Source: Flavobacterium sp.
GTDB lineage: Bacteria; Bacteroidota; Bacteroidia; Flavobacteriales; Flavobacteriaceae
Direction of reading: 5' to 3'
Length of the DNA: 25,981 nucleotides
NCBI GenBank assembly: GCA_030152225.1
Contig: JASLHL010000282.1
Location: 1-25,981 of the forward strand
Positions 9,511-16,990 of this stretch are shown piece after piece. The position numbers and the translations under genes are program-made. The notes beneath the pieces are model-generated. The model was not told the origin of the DNA and did not search any database. It worked only from the letters and a program-made list of their open reading frames with translations. The stretch's first letter is position 1. Every line of letters begins with the position of its first letter.

Positions 9511-11898
9511 ATGAAAAATATAGTATTTGCACTTATTTTGGGATTGTTCAGCCTATTAACGGGGTTCGCTCAAAATAAAGGTAGCCTAAAAGGAACGGTT
9601 CACGATACCCAAGGAGAGGTGATGATTGGCGCAGTGGTTGTCATCAAAGAAACCAATCAATTTGCACAAGTGGACGCCAAAGGTAGGTATGCCTTAGAAA
9701 AACTAAAACCACAAACTTCGTATACCGTTATGGTGAGCTATTTAGGCTATCAAACCTATACGAAAACCATACAGCTAGAGCAAGAAGCCACGTTGGCGAT
9801 TGTCCTAAAAGAAGAGAGTCGCGATTTGGATGAGATTAAGATTCACACCAAATCCAAAGCTGAACAGGTGAAGGAAAAAGCGTACAACGTCGCTGTTGTC
9901 GATGCAACCAAACTCCATATGCGTGCCATGGATATTGGACATGCTATGGCTAAAACCAGTGGTATTAAAATTAGAGAAGAAGGAGGAGTGGGATCTAATA
10001 TGAATGTCTTTTTAAATGGCTATTCAGGTAATCAAATTAAGTTTTTTATCGATGGAATTCCCATGGATAATTTCGGATCGTCTTTTCAATTGAACAATAT
10101 TCCCATCAACTTAGCCAATCGAATTGAAATATACAAAGGAGTGGTTCCTGTGGGACTTGGATCGGATGCCTTGGGTGGTGCGATAAACATCATCACCAAT
10201 ACCTATGATCAAACCTCTTTGGATATGTCGTATTCTTATGCTTCCTTTAATACCCATCGCAGCAATGTGAACTTTGTGTATGTGGATAAGAAAACGGGAT
10301 TCTTTACCCAATTCAATGCGTATCAGAATTATTCGGATAACGATTACAAAGTAACCGTAGATATTACTGATGTCAATACAAATAAAAATTTAGGGGAGCG
10401 AAGAGTGAGACGCTTCCACGACAAATACCACAACGAGAATTTTGTGGGACAAATTGGTTTTGTAAAGAAGCCTTTTGCCGATCGTTTATCCGTGGGAATT
10501 ACGTTGGGACAATCGTACAAAGAAGTACAAACGGGAATGCGCATGATTGCCGTTTATGGGAAAATTCATCAACGAGGGGATATTGTTATGCCAACGTTGG
10601 CCTATGAGAAAAAGAACTTGTTTACCGAGGGATTAGATGTGCGACTTAATGCAAGTTACAACCTGGGAAGTGATCAAGTGATTGACACCATGCACAGACG
10701 CTATAATTGGTTGGGAGAGTATATCGATAAGGAAGAAAAATACGGATCAAAAGGAGGGGAACGCAACAGAACGTTCTACAAATTCAAGAACAACAACGGA
10801 ATGGTAGCTACAGTTGTCAACTACAAATTGGGCGACAAACACAATTTTTCCCTCAGCAATACCATTAACTTTTTCAAGCGGAAAGGGGAAGATGCAATGG
10901 ATTTAGACGATATTATTAAAAATGCACCTTCTGGAACAACTAAAAATATTTCAGGCTTGAGCTATCAATTTACCCCAAGTACCATTTGGAGTGTTACCGC
11001 ATTCGGAAAGTATTACAACCAACACATTACGTATACGGATTCTTATAATCCCAGCGGAAAATGGGGAGACTATGTTTATGAGGACTATAGTGTAGATCAC
11101 AACTACTTCGGTTATGGTTTTACAGGTTCTGTTTTTGTACTGGACGATTTACAGCTTAAAGCTTCTTTTGAAAAAAGTACGCGTTTACCAAGCGCAAATG
11201 AATTGTTTGGTGATAAAGTGAACCTTTTAGGAAATAATAAATTACGCCCTGAAATTAGCTATAACTACAACTTAGGTGCGAATTATAATTTGCGTTGGTC
11301 TAAAGTGAATCTTGTGAATTTTGATGTCAATGGATTCTTTCGGAATACCCAAGATATGATTGTCACTCAGCCAGGTGGAAATAATAAAACCTATCAAACA
11401 AATGCTAATTTAGCTTCTACTCGAAATACAGGAATTGAAGGGGAAGTTCGATACTTCTACAAGAACAATTTTAATATAGGAATTACGGGAACGTATCAAA
11501 ATTTAATCAATACCAACCGTTACGTAGATGGACAGGAAGAAATTAGTATTTTCTACAAAGATCGACTACCTAATATCCCTTATGTATATGGGAATGCGGA
11601 TGTGAATTATACCTTTTCGAATGTGTTTAAGAATGATAATTTAACGCTGGGATACTCCTTATTTTACACCAAATCTTTTTACCTCTATTGGCCTTCTGTT
11701 GGATCAAAGGCAGATGGGAAGTTTACAATTCCAGATCAAATTACCCACGATTTCGTAGCAACTTACAGTTTTGGAAAGGATAAAAATTATCAGTTTACCG
11801 TCGAAGCACATAACGTATTTGACAAAATGGTGTACGATAATTTTAGCTTGCAAAAACCAGGAAGAAGTTTCAGCGGAAAGTTTAGGTATTTCTTTTAA
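9511..11898 (+). CDS. TonB-dependent outer-membrane receptor, XusA-like
   Basis: Energy-coupled outer-membrane channel, probably for a ferric siderophore. The 795-residue protein has a signal peptide ending after GFAQ. It continues with a carboxypeptidase-regulatory-like beta-sandwich domain of about 85 residues (starting GSLKGTVHDTQGEVMIGAVV), typical of Bacteroidota receptors, then a plug domain (about 125-225) with FIDGIPMDNFGSSFQLNNIP and IEIYKGVVPVGLGSDALGGA. The rest is a long beta barrel with LKASFEKSTRLPSANELFG, a signature of siderophore and heme-type receptors. The chain ends in Phe (GKFRYFF), as required for barrel assembly. There is no SusD partner, which argues against a glycan system. 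The neighbouring DUF4374 and PepSY genes point to iron-siderophore uptake. Confidence 0.9.
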   Translation: MKNIVFALILGLFSLLTGFAQNKGSLKGTVHDTQGEVMIGAVVVIKETNQFAQVDAKGRYALEKLKPQTSYTVMVSYLGYQTYTKTIQLEQEATLAIVLKEESRDLDEIKIHTKSKAEQVKEKAYNVAVVDATKLHMRAMDIGHAMAKTSGIKIREEGGVGSNMNVFLNGYSGNQIKFFIDGIPMDNFGSSFQLNNIPINLANRIEIYKGVVPVGLGSDALGGAINIITNTYDQTSLDMSYSYASFNTHRSNVNFVYVDKKTGFFTQFNAYQNYSDNDYKVTVDITDVNTNKNLGERRVRRFHDKYHNENFVGQIGFVKKPFADRLSVGITLGQSYKEVQTGMRMIAVYGKIHQRGDIVMPTLAYEKKNLFTEGLDVRLNASYNLGSDQVIDTMHRRYNWLGEYIDKEEKYGSKGGERNRTFYKFKNNNGMVATVVNYKLGDKHNFSLSNTINFFKRKGEDAMDLDDIIKNAPSGTTKNISGLSYQFTPSTIWSVTAFGKYYNQHITYTDSYNPSGKWGDYVYEDYSVDHNYFGYGFTGSVFVLDDLQLKASFEKSTRLPSANELFGDKVNLLGNNKLRPEISYNYNLGANYNLRWSKVNLVNFDVNGFFRNTQDMIVTQPGGNNKTYQTNANLASTRNTGIEGEVRYFYKNNFNIGITGTYQNLINTNRYVDGQEEISIFYKDRLPNIPYVYGNADVNYTFSNVFKNDNLTLGYSLFYTKSFYLYWPSVGSKADGKFTIPDQITHDFVATYSFGKDKNYQFTVEAHNVFDKMVYDNFSLQKPGRSFSGKFRYFF

Positions 11899-11922
11899 AA
11901 CCAATCATTTAATTATTCATGA

Positions 11923-11970
11923 CCAAAGCGGTACAAAGGCAACGGGACTTTGCCGCTTTGGCTCTTTTTT
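11923..11970 (+). terminator. Terminator between receptor and membrane genes
   Basis: Outer stem CCAAAGCGG / CCGCTTTGG (11923-11931 and 11953-11961), then a TA bulge and an inner stem CAAAG / CTTTG (11934-11938 and 11948-11952), followed by CTCTTTTTT. A possible ATG at 11919 in the frame of the next gene lies at the hairpin's edge, which argues for the later start at 12018. Confidence 0.85.
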
Positions 11971-12017
11971 ACTCCGATACGATTGACGCTAATCGCTTGA
12001 ATAAAAATTATACACCT

Positions 12018-12350
12018 ATGCATACGCTGCTTTTAACCTTAATGGCCTTCGCATTTTTTGCGCTTTACAACACCTCTTTAAAGGTGAAATACGAAAATCA
12101 ATCCACCTGGACTACGTGGATTCGAAACCATAGAAAAGGAACGCTTTCCATGGCATATACCTTATTGGTTCTCTGTTTGATTGCTTTTGTTTTGCTCGAT
12201 GGTCTAGCCATCGGATCCTTTACTTTTTTTATTGGATTGATGTTCATCGCCTCCCTCATTATTGCGATGTATCCGCTCTTGCTGTTGCATCAAAAATACA
12301 CCTGCCTTTTCGTAGGCTTGTGCCTCTTTTTTGAACTTGTTATTTTTTAA
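12018..12350 (+). CDS. Small membrane protein resembling DUF3325
   Basis: A 110-residue hydrophobic protein with about four membrane segments (LLLTLMAFAFFALY, MAYTLLVLCLIAFVLL, FTFFIGLMFIASLIIAM, CLFVGLCLFFELVI) and a basic loop NHRKGT after the first. The start at 12018 is chosen because it begins directly at the first hydrophobic segment and avoids the terminator hairpin covered by the longer frame from 11919. Size, layout and position next to a PepSY gene match the DUF3325-type proteins that accompany PepSY iron-uptake proteins in Proteobacteria. The sequence match is weak by eye. It is 11 bp from the next small gene, so the three membrane genes probably form one unit. The function is unknown, perhaps a subunit of an inner-membrane ferric-siderophore reductase. 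Confidence 0.7.
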   Translation: MHTLLLTLMAFAFFALYNTSLKVKYENQSTWTTWIRNHRKGTLSMAYTLLVLCLIAFVLLDGLAIGSFTFFIGLMFIASLIIAMYPLLLLHQKYTCLFVGLCLFFELVIF

Positions 12351-12361
12351 TCTACTATTTC

Positions 12362-12652
12362 ATGCCTGCCAATAAAAAACATTTAGAAACATCCATTATA
12401 CAACGCACGCTGAAAATAACTGCTGGTCTGATCGGCGGTTTTTTACTCTCCATGTGTTTTCATCTCTTTTGGATGTATTTTTTCTCACCCGAAACGGTAT
12501 TTACAACAATGTGTGTTACCCACTATCTCTTGTGGGCAACCTTGTTTATCATCGCCTTTTTGTTTGATCAGGGACTCAAGGTTTGGGTGATCTATCTCAG
12601 CCTCAGCTTGCTGTTTTACTTGCCTTATTTAGTTGAATTCCTCCACTTTTAA
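12362..12652 (+). CDS. Small membrane protein resembling DUF3649
   Basis: A 96-residue protein with three predicted membrane segments (GLIGGFLLSMCFHLFWMYFF, THYLLWATLFIIAFLF, VIYLSLSLLFYLPYLV). A polar N-terminus includes LETSIIQRTLKITAG, much like the RxxxRxxAGxxGGY start of DUF3649 proteins found beside PepSY and DUF3325 genes. It contains a His (residue 38, SMCFHLF) in the first segment and another (residue 60, VTHYLL) at the start of the second, which could contact heme or metal, though this is only a possibility. It lies between two membrane-protein genes with gaps of 11 and 17 bp, a clear operon arrangement. The family call rests on size, layout and context more than on sequence. Confidence 0.7.
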   Translation: MPANKKHLETSIIQRTLKITAGLIGGFLLSMCFHLFWMYFFSPETVFTTMCVTHYLLWATLFIIAFLFDQGLKVWVIYLSLSLLFYLPYLVEFLHF

Positions 12653-12669
12653 TTCCTCTTGTATTTACA

Positions 12670-14241
12670 ATGAACGTCAAGAACTACAATCGTTATTTCC
12701 ATTTGCATACCATTAGTGGTATTGTTATTACCGTAATCCTTTATATCTTTTTCTTTGCAGGATCGTTTGCTTTTTTTAAGAATGAAATCAATAGTTGGCA
12801 AACCAATACCCCCAAAAAGAAGTACGAAGCCACAACGCTAAATTATACCGTATTACTCGATTCATTAGAACAAAACTATGGTTTGTATGGACGCGATATC
12901 TCCCTGCGATTTTCTGAAAAAACACGTAAAGTAGGGGTGTCCATTTCTACCTCAAAAGACAGCTTGAACCCCAAAGCACAAGAGCGAAGCTTTGGTTCTT
13001 TTGATCCCGAAACCCTGCAAACGCAAGATTACAACCAAGGGTATGGGTTGGGAGAATTCTTATATCGCCTCCATTTTTTTGCGCAAGTCAATAGCTTGGG
13101 AACTGTGTTTGGCTGGCCCATTGGCTATGCCATTGCGGGATTTGTTTCTTTTTTCTTTCTATTCGCTTTAATCACAGGACTGTTGTTACATTGGAATAAA
13201 ATTGTTTCCAATTTTTACGTCTTCCGACCATGGGAAAAATTGAAAACGGTTTGGACGGATTTACACACCGCATTAGGCGTAATCTCTTTTCCCTTTCAAT
13301 TGGTATTTGCCATTACGGGATCCTACTTTTTACTCAACTACTACCTCGTGTCGAATAGCGTGACTTTATTAAAGTATCAGAATGATAGTGAGCAATTTAG
13401 CGAAGCGATGTACCCAAGTCGAGCAGAAGGTAAAACGATGGAATTTAGTGCACTACCACTTGCACAACCACTTGTAGTACAATCCTATACCGATCAGACG
13501 TTAAGTCGTTGGCCTGATTTTATTATTACCTCCATCCAATTGAAAGCGTATGGTGATCAAAGCATGAGCGTTGTGATTGGGGGAAAAGCTCCTGGAGCAG
13601 TCAATTTTAATAGCAAAGGATCGTTAATCTACTATGTCGATAGCAAAGAAGTCGAAGAGCTGTATAACCCCTATGAAAATCCGGGTTACAACTATACCTT
13701 TTCCAATCTGATGTACGAATTACACTTTGGTTCGTTTGGAGGCTATGCCACGCGAATTGTCTATTTCTTGGTGGGAATAGCGGGTTGTGTCGTGATTATA
13801 TCTGGTGTTCTAATTTGGTTAGTCGCCCGCGATAAAAAGGCAATTCCCGAGCGCAAACGCAAATTCAACTTTTGGTTAGCCAATTGTTATTTGGCAATCT
13901 GCTTATCAATGTATCCCATTACAGCACTAACTTTTATTGCGGTAAAACTCAACCCTGATGGCGGAAGAAGCTTTATTTATGCTTTCTATTTTTGGGGGTG
14001 GCTTGCTATGTCACTCTTGCTGATTTGGAGACGAAACATTTATCAAACCAACAGATACTGTTTGTTAGCAGGAAGCATCATCGGTTTTATGGTGCCCGTG
14101 ACCAATTATGTTGTGACAGGTAACTGGTTCTGGGTAACCTGGAAAAATCAATACTACGATATTTTACTTATCGATCTATTCTGGATTATCGTGCCTTGTA
14201 TTACCTTGTTTGCGTGGAATAAAATTGGAAAAGGGAGATGA
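12670..14241 (+). CDS. PepSY domain inner-membrane protein, XusC-like
   Basis: A 523-residue protein with a PepSY_TM architecture. TM1 is near 14-36 (HTISGIVITVILYIFFFAG), followed by a periplasmic PepSY-like region with VSIS and FDPETLQTQDY, then membrane segments at IGYAIAGFVSFFFLFALITG and ISFPFQLVFAITGSYFLL. A second periplasmic region follows, then YFLVGIAGCVVIISGVLIWL and four C-terminal membrane helices. Histidines in TM-proximal positions (YRLHFF, LLLHWNK, DLHTALG, YELHFGSFGG) resemble the heme- or metal-binding pattern of siderophore-reducing PepSY proteins such as FsrB/PiuB relatives and XusC. The likely role is ferric-siderophore reduction or iron release at the inner membrane, by inference. 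The stop codon TGA lies inside the first unit of the 14-bp tandem array that follows. Confidence 0.85.
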   Translation: MNVKNYNRYFHLHTISGIVITVILYIFFFAGSFAFFKNEINSWQTNTPKKKYEATTLNYTVLLDSLEQNYGLYGRDISLRFSEKTRKVGVSISTSKDSLNPKAQERSFGSFDPETLQTQDYNQGYGLGEFLYRLHFFAQVNSLGTVFGWPIGYAIAGFVSFFFLFALITGLLLHWNKIVSNFYVFRPWEKLKTVWTDLHTALGVISFPFQLVFAITGSYFLLNYYLVSNSVTLLKYQNDSEQFSEAMYPSRAEGKTMEFSALPLAQPLVVQSYTDQTLSRWPDFIITSIQLKAYGDQSMSVVIGGKAPGAVNFNSKGSLIYYVDSKEVEELYNPYENPGYNYTFSNLMYELHFGSFGGYATRIVYFLVGIAGCVVIISGVLIWLVARDKKAIPERKRKFNFWLANCYLAICLSMYPITALTFIAVKLNPDGGRSFIYAFYFWGWLAMSLLLIWRRNIYQTNRYCLLAGSIIGFMVPVTNYVVTGNWFWVTWKNQYYDILLIDLFWIIVPCITLFAWNKIGKGR

Positions 14242-14353
14242 GAAAATGGAGATGGGAAAAGGGAGATGGGAAAAGGGAAATGGGAAAAGGGAGATGAGAA
14301 AATGGAGATGAGAAAATGGAGATGAGAAAAGGGAGATGAGAAAAGGGAAATGG
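14229..14353 (+). repeat. 14-bp tandem repeat array, about nine units
   Basis: Units begin at 14229, 14243, 14257, 14271, 14285, 14299, 14313, 14327 and 14341, with consensus AAAAGGGAGATGAG. Variation is limited to G/T at position 5, A/G at position 9 and A/G at position 13. The first unit supplies the last codons and the TGA of the PepSY gene, so changes in copy number do not alter that protein. Confidence 0.95.
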
Positions 14354-14441
14354 AAACCGAAACGCAGTGTAGGTTCATCAAACACCAAAACAAATATACA
14401 AGGTGAGATAAAGGGGTGAACATCCCTAAATAGAGTTGACC
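14352..14441 (+). repeat. Dispersed repeat, copy A
   Basis: A 90-bp segment directly after the tandem array. It is repeated in inverted orientation at 18869-18960 with about 90% identity by eye (six mismatches and a 2-bp gap). It begins with GGAAACCGAAACGCAG, contains GTTCATCAAACACC and GAGATAAAGGGGTGAAC, and ends in an imperfect hairpin GGTGAAC...CCCTAAATAG...GTTGACC. Confidence 0.9.
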
Positions 14442-14472
14442 TCATAACCAACAAAGAGCAATGAGCAACCAA

Positions 14473-14570
14473 CAAATCGAAGCGTAGCGTAGATTCATTG
14501 AACACCAAAATAAAATATAAACTAAGTGAGATAAAGAGCAACGAACAACGAGCAAATCAACCGTCAACTT
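14473..14570 (+). repeat. Dispersed repeat, copy C (diverged)
   Basis: Contains AGCGTAGCGTAGATTCATTG, AACACCAAAATAAAATAT, GTGAGATAAAGAGCAACG and CCGTCAACTT. The central part matches copy A in order but with different flanks, and it is closer to copy D at 19993-20110. The AAAGAGCAA words recur as a 7-bp tandem array at 25942. Confidence 0.8.
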
Positions 14571-14598
14571 AATTATTTATCATAGGATAAATAATTAA
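14569..14598. promoter_or_regulatory. 13-bp inverted repeat upstream of chaA
   Basis: TTAATTATTTATC at 14569-14581 and its exact complement at 14586-14598, separated by ATAG. It ends 14 bp before the predicted -7 box of chaA, where a repressor or activator could act. It could also be a weak hairpin without a T run. Function inferred only from position. Confidence 0.45.
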
Positions 14599-14612
14599 TC
14601 TAAAGCAACCTG

Positions 14613-14620
14613 TACTTTTG
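14613..14620 (+). promoter_or_regulatory. -7 box of the chaA unit
   Basis: TACTTTTG matches TAnnTTTG, 34 bp before the ATG at 14655. No clear TTG is seen at -33; the inverted repeat at 14569-14598 occupies that position. Confidence 0.5.
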
Positions 14621-14654
14621 TCTGGTTATTTTTAACCTAAAAGATTGAAAGACA

Positions 14655-15854
14655 ATGAAAGACAAAACGTTTACTTTATCGCAAATTTTTCCAACCAAAA
14701 CAAGAGTTAGACTCGTTTCGGTTTGGTTGATTGTGGTTTTATTTATGTTTTTTGGACAAAACCTCCTTGGTGATTCCATCACGGGAACAATTGCTTTAGG
14801 AACCTTTTTAGTTTTGCTTTTCACCATTATAGGAGCTGCTTTTGGTGTAGTCAAAGAAGCGGATGAATTGGCACATAAGCTAGGTGAACCCTATGGAACG
14901 CTTATTCTTACGCTTTCGATTGTTTCCATTGAAGTGATTTTAATTGCCGCGGTAATGCTAGGACCTGGGGAAAATCCAACTATTGGGAAAGATTCTATTT
15001 TTTCCGTGATGATGATTATTATGAACCTAGTGATTGGGTTGTGTATTTTGTTAGGTGGACTGAAGTTTGGAGAACAAGAGTACAATGCACAGGGAACCTT
15101 ATCGTATTTAGGTATGATTATTATGCTGGGAGGAATAGGTTTGTTATTGCCTAATTTCATTCAAGGAGCAGGTGGTGGAGCATTTACCTCTACACAAGCC
15201 CTTGTATTAGCTGGATTTGTTATCGTATTGTATGGCGTATTCCTGTTGTTTCAGATGAAGCGTTATAAACACCTCTATATTCAACCTAAGGCGGGGAGCA
15301 TGGAGATTCGCTTTGCTCAGCGTGATGCTGTTAGTCAAAATGGAGGAGAGGGAACAGGAGAAAATGAATCCCTAGTTTATTCAGTCGAGCCCATCAATAA
15401 AAAAGAAATTGTCATTCGTACTTTGATTCTATTGGGAATGATTTTGCCTATTGTCTTGCTATCACATCATATGGCTGTGGTCGTAGATTACGGAATCAAA
15501 GCCGCTAATTTACCTCCCTTACTAGGCGGTGTATTAATTGCAATTATTGTTTTTACCCCTGAATCTATGACGGCTGTAAAAGCAGCGTTAAATAACGAAT
15601 TTCAACGAGCAATCAACCTGTGTCATGGTGCTTTTGTTTCGACTGTAGGCTTGACGATTCCCTCGGTTTTACTTGTGGGGTTGATTACGGGGAAAACCGT
15701 GTTATTTGGAATGACGTCTACAGAAACGATCTTGTTTATTATTACGTTGTTGTTGAGCTTGATGACCTTTATGGGCAAGCGAACAACACCTATTATGGGT
15801 ATGATGCACTTGGTGCTGTTTGCCGTCTTTATGCTGTTAATTTTTAATCCTTAA
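14655..15854 (+). CDS. chaA: Calcium (sodium, potassium)/proton antiporter ChaA-type
   Basis: Cation/proton exchanger of the CaCA superfamily in the inner membrane; ChaA of E. coli exports Ca2+, Na+ and K+ at alkaline pH. The 399-residue protein has about 11 membrane segments. It carries the two conserved alpha repeats: GEPYGTLILTLSIVSIEVIL (77-96) and, in the second half, GGVLIAIIVFTPESMTAVKA (from about 291). Their acidic residues E93 and E303 form the ion site in the family. A hydrophilic cytoplasmic loop of about 45 residues lies between the halves, shorter and less acidic than in some relatives. The gene is preceded by an inverted repeat and -7 box and is followed after 14 bp by a deoxyhypusine-synthase-like gene, so both are probably transcribed together. 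Confidence 0.92.
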   Translation: MKDKTFTLSQIFPTKTRVRLVSVWLIVVLFMFFGQNLLGDSITGTIALGTFLVLLFTIIGAAFGVVKEADELAHKLGEPYGTLILTLSIVSIEVILIAAVMLGPGENPTIGKDSIFSVMMIIMNLVIGLCILLGGLKFGEQEYNAQGTLSYLGMIIMLGGIGLLLPNFIQGAGGGAFTSTQALVLAGFVIVLYGVFLLFQMKRYKHLYIQPKAGSMEIRFAQRDAVSQNGGEGTGENESLVYSVEPINKKEIVIRTLILLGMILPIVLLSHHMAVVVDYGIKAANLPPLLGGVLIAIIVFTPESMTAVKAALNNEFQRAINLCHGAFVSTVGLTIPSVLLVGLITGKTVLFGMTSTETILFIITLLLSLMTFMGKRTTPIMGMMHLVLFAVFMLLIFNP

Positions 15855-15868
15855 TATAAAAACGCAAA

Positions 15869-16849
15869 ATGGAACACAAAAAAGGACCTGTTTCACAATT
15901 TTTGGAAAGTAATTTCTTGCATTTTAATGCTGCTTCAACTATCGATGCTGCCAAGGGATATGAGGCACATTTAGCCGCAGGAGGAAAAATGCTAGTCTCT
16001 TTAGCAGGAGCAATGAGTACGGCTGAATTAGGAATATCCTTAGCAGAAATGATTCGCCAAGGTAAAGTTGATATCATCAGTTGTACTGGAGCAAACTTAG
16101 AAGAAGATATCATGAATCTCGTGGCGCATTCCCAATATAAAAGAATTCCCAATTACCGCGATTTAACCCCACAGGATGAATTGGATTTACTCCAAAACAA
16201 ATACAATCGCGTAACGGATACTTGTATTCCAGAAGAAGAAGCTTTCCGCAAAATTCAACATCATATAGAGAAAATATGGAAAGATGCAGAAGCTAATGGC
16301 GAGCGTTATTTTCCGCATGAGTACATGTATAAATTGTTGTTGAGTGGTGTCTTAGAGCAAGACTATGAGATTGATCCCAAAAACTCGTGGATGTTGGCCG
16401 CTGCGGAGCGCAACCTGCCGATTGTCGTACCAGGATGGGAAGATTCAACCATGGGAAATATTTTTGCTTCTTATGTCATCAAAAGAGAACTGCAAGCTTC
16501 TACTGTAAAAAGTGGTATTGAATATATGGTGTGGCTAGCGGATTTCTATGAAGCAAATGCCGTAGGACACGGTATTGGCTTCTTCCAAATTGGCGGGGGA
16601 ATTGCTGGTGATTTTTCTATGTGTGTAGCACCTATGCTCGTTCAAGATTTAGAAAAAGACAACGTATTAAAATGGAGATACTACTGTCAAATTACCGATT
16701 CTACTACTTCGTATGGATCGTATTCGGGTTGTATTCCCAATGAAAAAATAACTTGGGGTAAACTCGATGTTGATACGCCAAGCTATGTCATCGAATCGGA
16801 TGCAACCATTGTTGCTCCACTTATATTTGCTTGGATCTTAGGTAAATAG
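15869..16849 (+). CDS. Deoxyhypusine synthase family protein lacking the catalytic lysine
   Basis: A 326-residue homologue of deoxyhypusine synthase, the eukaryotic and archaeal enzyme that moves the aminobutyl group of spermidine to eIF5A. The NAD-binding part is recognisable: SLAGAMSTAELG (44-55) and SCTGANLEEDI (71-81). So are PIVVPGWEDSTMGN (184-197), GFFQIGGGIAGDF and the C-terminal WGKLDVDTPSYVIESDATIV. In human DHS the glycine triplet is followed two residues later by catalytic Lys329; here that position is Gly247 (GGGIAGD). Bacteria lack eIF5A, so another NAD-dependent reaction is likely, possibly on a polyamine or agmatine-like compound; relatives in Bacteroidota often sit near arginine decarboxylase and agmatinase. 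Here the neighbour is chaA instead. The gene is closed by a terminator. Family is certain; function is unknown. Confidence 0.9.
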   Translation: MEHKKGPVSQFLESNFLHFNAASTIDAAKGYEAHLAAGGKMLVSLAGAMSTAELGISLAEMIRQGKVDIISCTGANLEEDIMNLVAHSQYKRIPNYRDLTPQDELDLLQNKYNRVTDTCIPEEEAFRKIQHHIEKIWKDAEANGERYFPHEYMYKLLLSGVLEQDYEIDPKNSWMLAAAERNLPIVVPGWEDSTMGNIFASYVIKRELQASTVKSGIEYMVWLADFYEANAVGHGIGFFQIGGGIAGDFSMCVAPMLVQDLEKDNVLKWRYYCQITDSTTSYGSYSGCIPNEKITWGKLDVDTPSYVIESDATIVAPLIFAWILGK

Positions 16850-16860
16850 TTTAATTCTTT

Positions 16861-16900
16861 ACCAGTAGTTTGCTCCTATGCGCAAGCTACTGGTTTTTTA
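16861..16900 (+). terminator. Terminator after the chaA/DHS-like unit
   Basis: ACCAGTAG (16861-16868) pairs with CTACTGGT (16887-16894), extended inward by TTGC/GCAA, followed by T6. It closes the two-gene unit before the helicase gene. Confidence 0.9.
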
Positions 16901-16990
16901 GTCGTAAAGCCTCTTCTTTTTGCCAACGGAAGTGCATAATTATCGCAAAAAAAGGCTACATTAGTTCTTCATGTTAAAGGAGAAAAAATC

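Noticed and set aside
8181..11898. SusC/SusD-type glycan utilisation locus
   Set aside because: The lipoprotein has no SusD features and no glycosidase genes are present; DUF4374 and PepSY partners fit iron-siderophore uptake instead.
11919..12017. Upstream in-frame ATG extending the first small membrane protein
   Set aside because: The extension would be encoded by the terminator hairpin at 11923-11970 and is hydrophilic with no family likeness.
14154..14541. Two reverse-strand open frames with repeated SPFSHLPFPI-type peptides
   Set aside because: The repeated peptides are simply the 14-bp tandem array and dispersed repeats translated; they overlap the PepSY gene end and have no start context.
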